This document shows positions 58,610 to 64,000 of a stretch of 64,000 nt of DNA, piece after piece. A program made the position numbers and the translations under genes. The notes beneath the pieces were generated by a model. It did no database searches. It was not told the origin of the DNA and worked only from the letters and a program-made list of their open reading frames with translations. Each line of letters begins with the position of its first letter. The stretch's first letter is position 1. The DNA comes from Brachypodium distachyon. Its lineage: Eukaryota > Streptophyta > Magnoliopsida > Poales > Poaceae. The stretch is from contig NC_016134.3 of the NCBI RefSeq assembly GCF_000005505.3, positions 2,976,001 through 3,040,000 on the forward strand, in the 5' to 3' direction.

Positions 58610-58860
58610 AGCCAGTGTGGTTTTTACTCCGCAATCCTCGCCATTGACACTGTGCTGCCTGCGGCTGAAAAGATAGACGCACTGCATGGTGCTTATCGGG
58701 ATCTACATCTGCAGCGGGGTTGGGCAGATTAGCAGCATTCAAGCACGATAGCTGTGGTGACCACGTCCTTCATCGTCCATCACCTGTACAACCAAAGGTC
58801 TAAGGGCAAACACCAGGCTTGACCCTTTATACATCAACGTGAAAATGAGGTGAGCAGGCA
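58610..58860 (+). pseudogene. decayed copy of the unrecognised gene remnant
   Basis: It contains LPAAEKIDALHGAYRDLHLQ followed by a stop, then HHLYNQRSKGK with a stop soon after. It corresponds in order to the pieces near 54620-54740 and 53680-53720 in the upstream unit, and to 60930-61060 downstream. Confidence 0.4.
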
Positions 58861-59644
58861 TGTCCAGTGCCAAAACCACTTTAGGTGTTAACCACGTCTT
58901 TGATACCTTTCTTTGATACCAGTTTGTCATTTAACTTTTCATTGAAACCAAGGTGTGATTAACCTTGTTTTCAGACATTATGGGGGTGACCTAACTGTTT
59001 TCAAGTTTTTTTTTCCTATGAAACTGGTTTTATAAATGACAGGTTATCTAAATTTAACTGACAGTTCAGGTGTGGAAGTTATTCCAAAATGAAATGAGGT
59101 TCTTGATGGTTATGCTTTGGATAGTTCTTGGCCAATGGCCATGTTCATGTTCTTCATGGCTGTCAAGGATCGCAATAGAGGGCTTCACACGCCGTTGATG
59201 GCTTGGCTCATGTCAGGGCACCCCGTTTGGTTCTTGGACTCAAGGTTAACCTGTCTCCATTCCTCACCACTCTTGTTCAACTGTGCAGAGTGATACGATG
59301 GTTTACTGATAAAACTTGTAAAATTTCATGCCGCAGGACGATATCAGTGAATGGATAGAAGTAGAGTTCTTCTATCCAAATCCCTACGAAGATTGGATTG
59401 CTGTATTCTCTCCTGCCAATTTTAGGTAAAAGTATTGGTATCATCTTCATATAGGTAAAATTGATCATGGTATCAATTCGATCCACTTGGTCATTTTCAG
59501 ATGCACCAAAATTTCTCACTTTATTTTATTTATACTTTGTTGATTGAAATTGCCAATGCTGCAATCCATGATCCTGAAAATGAGACCCAGTATTCCAGTA
59601 TATGATATTGTTTTCTCCGTTTCTTTTTTTCTCCCTCGAACCAG

Positions 59645-60020
59645 TACACACCCCTATGAAGTTAACAGTACAATCGGTAAGGAATGGTGAGAGGCGTTGA
59701 TGTTTGAACAAGGTGGCCTTTGGGATTCTTCCAATGTTGGGACTAGCTTGAAAGCAAGCATAGTCGACCAGGTACACGGTTCTAGGATAGTGTATGTGGT
59801 ATACGCTAACCGTGACGGTCAGAAGAATGGCTGACAAGAGTAGGTGGTTGGGGTGGAGAGCACGGAGTTGGGAAAGAAGTTCGTCTTCATGAGAAATTCG
59901 ATGCGCAGCCTGTAGGAGGATGGTTGCTGCCAGTGTCATGGTGGTGGCCATGAGTAGCAACTTGTTGGCTGCCAGCTAGTATAGCGGTCTAAGGCTTTTG
60001 AGATGAGGCAACGAGGCCAT
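59645..60020 (-). pseudogene. broken KCS copy b (N-terminal quarter only)
   Basis: From the ATG at 60020-60018 it reads MASLPHLKSLRPLY, then an in-frame TAG at 59978-59976 where the intact copies have Tyr (LYYLAANK). The homology continues (LAANKLLLMATTMTL, RTVYLVDYACFQ, RLSPFL) to about KCS residue 123, ending at NFIG near 59648. After that the sequence is unrelated. The catalytic Cys, His and Asn regions are absent. It is thus doubly inactivated: nonsense plus truncation. Confidence 0.92.
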
Positions 60021-60083
60021 GCTGTTGGATCCTTCAGATTTGCCTGACGAGGGTGAGAGGAGGATGAGCAACGGCGAGGTTTT

Positions 60084-60094
60084 TTTATATTAAA
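60084..60094 (-). promoter_or_regulatory. retained TATA-like box of broken KCS copy b
   Basis: TTTAATATAAA on the minus strand, at the place matching the TATA boxes of both intact copies. Confidence 0.5.
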
Positions 60095-60114
60095 ACGATC
60101 GGCATATTCGGTAC

Positions 60115-61180
60115 AACTTTTTTTGGACCTTAATTTTCATAGTTTCTTTATATTCAGAAGCTTCTTTTGCAACATCATGAAAGAAAGACGTAATGTCTTA
60201 GTAATCTAGATCAAATATTCTGATAGTACGTGTGACCATACATGTAACTTCTCTGTCAACAGTATGGTGTCATGTTTTTCATGTAGAACAAGAGAGTAAC
60301 ACCCCATGTTTGCACATGACATGGGAGCACTCTCAGGCTACTATGATAATTGGGAGTACTCTCATTCAGATAATTGACAAGACGTGCCACAGAAATATTG
60401 AACAGCTCTTTTGATGTCACCAGACTACCATGGACCATCTATTTTCTTGAACCCCTTCTGAGAAAACACATTTTTATGAATCCTCAAAAAGTTTTATGAT
60501 ATGAATTTTTCTTGTCCAATTTTTTATTTTTGATGGATTTTTTCAGGGACTAAAAACACTGAGACGTAGGTACTTTCTTGAGAGTTTGTTTGCCTACTCA
60601 TATGAGTGTTTACACTTTCTTTGCACTTTATTGTGTTTAGATATCAGTACTATCAGTTTGGTGGGGATATGAAAATAAAGGTGTTTATGTCCTTTCACTT
60701 GTCACTGTTGGCTGGTGCCATACGTTCATATTAGTTTCGGCAAGGGCACCATAACCGCGGTCCACGGAAATCCCTGTGACGGGATGGTGCTGTCAGCCAC
60801 CAGCGGCACCTTCCCTCAGATGCCAGGGCGGGGCCATTTCGTTAAGGGACAGAGTCACAGAGTTTGTCATCAGGCGTCGCTCTGGTAGCGGCAGCACTAC
60901 TGTGGCTTCGCAGCACTCTCCTGTGCCGCCCATAGCTGAAAAATGTCCGTTTCCATCCTCCAAGCAGGCGTGTCCGCCCACTCCATCGGCGGCGCGCTAG
61001 AGCTAGGACGAACTGCATGCTGTGTATCAGGATCTACATCTGCGGCGGGGTTAGGAAGATTAGCAGTAGCTACAAAGTCATATGATTTACTCATCTTGTT
61101 TTATTCTCGTATTTAGGAATAGTAGTTCCACATTGTTGTACATTGTCCAGTCCGTGCTTATTTTTGAAAACTTGCTAAAA
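60115..61180. repeat. duplicated 3' flank of KCS copy c
   Basis: It is collinear with about 53880-54860: both have TTCAGAAGCTT, ACTATCAGTTTGGTGGGGATATGAAAATAAAGG, TTTCGGCAAGG, and TTGTACATTGTCCAGTC near the KCS end. No intact gene was seen in it. It marks the duplicated unit as extending at least 1 kb beyond the coding region. Confidence 0.85.
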
Positions 61181-62641
61181 TTAACCATCTGTGGAGACAT
61201 CCACTGGGTAACGATGGATGCAGCTGGACCATGGGCCCTGTGCATCAAGCGATGGTTGGATGCACACCCACACGGCAGTGTTGCACTTGTACCCTGCTCC
61301 GAATCCAAGCATCCACAGTCTGTCACCTTTTCTCATTCGACCCTTAGCCTCAATGTAAGCGAACTCGTACCACACAGATGCACTTGACTGGTTCCCAAAC
61401 CGATGCAGCGTCATACGTGATGGTTCAACTTGCTCGTCTGATAGATTTAGACCGTGTTGTACTGAGTTGATCACCGCCGGTCCACCGACGTGGATGCAAA
61501 AGTGCTCAAAGGCCATACGGAAGTCAGGGATGTATGGCCTCCTCCCAACACGGAGTGCCGTCCTCGCCACGGAGAATAGAAGAAACTTGAGCAGCTCTGA
61601 GGCCGGTAGGACAAGTGGCCCGATCGCAGTGATGTGGGCCTTGAGCGCATCCCCGGCGATGGCCACGAGGTCCTTCGATAGTGTGACCCCTTTATTTCCT
61701 TCGTCATCTTCCTCTTGGTACACACACTTGTAGGCACTGTCATCTGCAGCGATGGTTGTCCTCACAACATGCGCTAGCCGGAACCGAGCCTTGGACCTAC
61801 AAGTCGATAACAGCTTCGCAGTGCCGCCCATGCGGAACAATATGTTAACCAACTGCATGGAACGCTTGTTCCCCACATAGTAGTTTGGACTAAGGATCTC
61901 CGTGGACACCACCAGTACATGCGATCCCCAAGGAATGACCTGTAGGATGTTCCTTGCGAGTCCCACTGCAGTCACCCCCGCACTGCACCCCATTCCGGAG
62001 AGGTTGATGATGGGAATGTCACCTCGCAACTTGTACCTGTTCACGATCCTGTCGGCGATGGATGGCACTGGGCAAAAGCCACTGCAGTTGGTGATCAGCA
62101 CGTTGATTGCATCAAGGCTGATGCATGTCTTGGCCAATAGGTCATCGATCATAGAGAAGACGACCAGCTCGGCCTCAGTGCGGGCTTCATCTAGACAGCA
62201 GTAAGAATCTACATAGTTAAATGCAGGTGGCAGACATGTCTCTTCACCCATGCCAGATCGCTCAAGTACACGGCCTATGAAGCTAATGGTAGATTCGCGA
62301 AGGAACGGCGAGAGGTGCGCATGCTCGAGAAAGCGGGCCTTTGGGGTTCGAAGGCTGGAGCTAGGTTGGAAGCAAGTGTAGTCGACAAGGTACACGGTTC
62401 TAGGACGGCGCATGAGGCAGATAGTAACCGTGGCAGTCAGAAGAATGGCTGAGAAGAGTAGATGGATGGGGCGGAGGACACAGAGTTGGGAAAGAAGCTC
62501 GTCTACATGAGCAATTTGTTGTGCAATCTGTAGGAGGAGGATGACTACTGCTAGTGTCATGGTGGTGGCAATGAGCATGAACTTGTTGGCAGCCAGATAG
62601 TATAGCGGTTTGGGGCACTTGAGATGATGCAACATGGCCAT
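61181..62641 (-). CDS. 3-ketoacyl-CoA synthase, copy c (intact, intronless, 486 aa)
   Basis: The start is ATG at 62641-62639 (MAMLHHLKCPKPLYYLAANK); the stop is at the 61181 end. It has the same length and architecture as copy a, with two membrane segments and the full triad: Cys219 (NLSGMGCSAG), His384 (FCIHVGG), Asn417 (HRFGNQSSAS). Differences from copy a are scattered and mostly conservative, for example GGPAVINSVQHGLNL against GGPAVISSIQHSLNL. This suggests both frames are under constraint after a fairly recent duplication. It shares the unusual HVGGP. Function as for copy a: VLCFA elongation, specificity unknown. The promoter lacks the MITE seen in copy a. Confidence 0.94.
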   Translation of the reverse strand: MAMLHHLKCPKPLYYLAANKFMLIATTMTLAVVILLLQIAQQIAHVDELLSQLCVLRPIHLLFSAILLTATVTICLMRRPRTVYLVDYTCFQPSSSLRTPKARFLEHAHLSPFLRESTISFIGRVLERSGMGEETCLPPAFNYVDSYCCLDEARTEAELVVFSMIDDLLAKTCISLDAINVLITNCSGFCPVPSIADRIVNRYKLRGDIPIINLSGMGCSAGVTAVGLARNILQVIPWGSHVLVVSTEILSPNYYVGNKRSMQLVNILFRMGGTAKLLSTCRSKARFRLAHVVRTTIAADDSAYKCVYQEEDDEGNKGVTLSKDLVAIAGDALKAHITAIGPLVLPASELLKFLLFSVARTALRVGRRPYIPDFRMAFEHFCIHVGGPAVINSVQHGLNLSDEQVEPSRMTLHRFGNQSSASVWYEFAYIEAKGRMRKGDRLWMLGFGAGYKCNTAVWVCIQPSLDAQGPWSSCIHRYPVDVSTDG

Positions 62642-62695
62642 GCTGTTGCAGAGGTGACTGATGAGGGTGGGAGGAGGATCAGCGAGGGCAGGGGA

Positions 62696-62706
62696 TATTT
62701 ATATTT
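62696..62706 (-). promoter_or_regulatory. TATA box of KCS copy c
   Basis: AAATATAAATA on the minus strand, 55-65 bp upstream of the ATG. Confidence 0.6.
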
Positions 62707-64000
62707 AAAACGATAGGCATTCTGGGACCTTAATTGTCTGCGTTTTATTTATGTTTAGGAGTTTTATATTGCAACATCATGGAAGAAATACGTCACCATT
62801 ACACATCTAGATCAAACAAGGTTTCTAATAATAAGTGAGACCAGACCTGTGAACTTCTGGACAATCTGGTATCATGTTTTTCATGTAACGCAAACAGTAC
62901 AGTAGCCCATGTTTTTCACATGACACAGGAGCACACTCGTTCAGATAATCAAGAAGAATGTTAAGACAAAAATATTGAAAAGCTCTTCTACTGTTACCAT
63001 TTATGTCCTTTCACCTTAGTCACTGTTGGTTGGTGCCATACATTCATATTAGCTACTTGCAGGGTCAGTGGCCAGCCTCAGAGTTGTGAGCTTGTTTAAC
63101 CTGTGTTGAAATTGTGTGCCTCTGATCATCTGTTTCTGTTCATAGATCCAAGTTGTATTCTTTTTTAGGGGAACTAGCTGTGCCAAAGTATCTTTAGCAC
63201 TGTATGGCAACATCTGATTGCTGGTAAGACTACAGTAAGGACTGCAGGTTCAGAATTTGGCACTTCGATATCTGATGGAGTCACTTCATGGACTCGAATT
63301 CAGGTTCATCAAGCTCACGGCCTTCGATCATCATTAGTACTTGCTATTCAAGCACAAGATGATATGCCAAGGACGATGCTTATGATCGCATCGCAATCTT
63401 GTGCATTACAAAGGTGTTCTTGCTTGCTCAATTGACAATTGCCCGAGGACTTCATTTGCTTCCTGAAGCTCCAACACTTTCAGAGATGGGGAGGGAATTA
63501 GGTGATGCACTATTGGCTGTGTGAATCTATTGGGGATTACAGATAGTCCTCATGTAATCTTGGTGTGTTGTGTTGTTGGGCGAAACAGCCAATAATCTTA
63601 ATACCAGGAATCTAATGTGTCGTGTTACCGTCGGTTCCAGGAATCTATTTCTTGAATGCTTGCAGGCAAGGCTGTAGTATATCTTTGATCCCTGAGGCAA
63701 AGTGACCTTTGTGTGTTGCTCCTCTTTCACGTATATTGTGAAGAGTCGTTTTTGAAATTTAGAATCCATATAATGTAAGGGCGTGAAACATATTTGGCGT
63801 TTAATGCTTCACACTTGATTGACCCTTTATACATCGACGTGAATGAAAATGAGATGAGTTGGTAATTAAGCTGGCAAATTACTTAGGCTGTGATTTAACC
63901 TTGTTTTGAGACATTATGGGTATTTAACTGGTTTTCTTGTTTTTTTTTCTGACGACCTGTTTTATAAATGTCATGTTAGGTGTTCTGATATGAAATGAGG
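62707..64000. other. 5' flank of KCS copy c, duplicated DNA
   Basis: It is collinear with 56616-59000 but shortened: it lacks the hAT MITE and a long AT-rich part. The last 200 bases (TTGACCCTTTATACATCGACGTG, TGATTTAACCTTGTTTTGAGAC) match 58820-58980 and partly 53820-53850. The array may therefore continue beyond the window. No gene was seen. Confidence 0.5.

Larger units (their letters stand above)
56616..59644. other. spacer between KCS copy a and the broken copy
   Basis: The part at about 57400-57960 matches 63000-63720 in order (TTCCTGAAGCTCCAACACTTTCAG and GGTTCAGAATT). A frame fragment with SNYGDVFACSIDGYPRTS near 57690-57735 hints at old coding DNA, but it is broken in the other copy. 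From 58080 to 58270 the DNA is AT-rich with no feature. No intact gene was seen. Confidence 0.45.

Overview
This window is nuclear plant DNA, almost certainly from a grass (Poaceae). It carries many short Stowaway-type MITEs with the CTCCCTCC...GGAGGGAG ends that are abundant in grasses. Several genes have very GC-rich first exons next to AT-rich intergenic DNA. Every multi-exon gene has plant-type introns, and the protein set (class II formin, plant DGK, plant KCS, TPX2-like) is that of a land plant. I cannot fix the species. The formin most resembles the rice FH5/RMD type from memory.

Layout. 1-3.0 kb: intergenic, with MITEs. 3.55-5.75 kb (+): CDK-like Ser/Thr kinase with an acylation-type MGC start, 5 coding exons. 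8.56-19.73 kb (+): a very large class II formin (inactive PTEN-like domain, about 750-residue proline-rich FH1 region, FH2), 17 coding exons. 20.83-21.91 kb (-): intronless multi-pass membrane protein of unknown function. 24.24-26.05 kb: complete non-autonomous CACTA element with TTA target duplication. 29.23-37.99 kb (-): hnRNP Q/LIF2-like protein with three RRMs, 18 coding exons, with a solo LTR in one intron. 39.09-41.37 kb (-): TPX2-domain microtubule-associated protein, 8 exons. 41.6-47.6 kb: retrotransposon debris and a decayed ORF. 48.36-52.19 kb (+): diacylglycerol kinase of the membrane-anchored DGK1/2 type, 7 coding exons. 52.69 kb (+): tRNA-Lys(CUU). 53-64 kb: tandem array of 3-ketoacyl-CoA synthase (KCS) genes on the minus strand. 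Two copies are intact and intronless (486 aa each), and a truncated copy with a stop lies between them. The copies are embedded in duplicated flanking DNA.

All exon chains given here were joined by hand from GT/GC...AG sites. Each sums to a whole number of codons, and the predicted proteins run through known domain signatures without a break. Functionally the genes do not form one pathway. Formin and TPX2-like protein act on the cytoskeleton. DGK (phosphatidic acid signalling) and KCS (very-long-chain fatty acid elongation) act on membrane lipids. The kinase and hnRNP are probably regulatory.

I did not find a clearly new multi-gene system. The points most worth following are: the hnRNP with an hnRNP-Q acidic-domain-like region placed after its RRMs, two GC-AG introns, a probable first coding exon consisting only of ATG, the KCS array with a paralogous empty site for a promoter-proximal MITE, and the CACTA element with an internal GC-rich, TATA-bearing segment.
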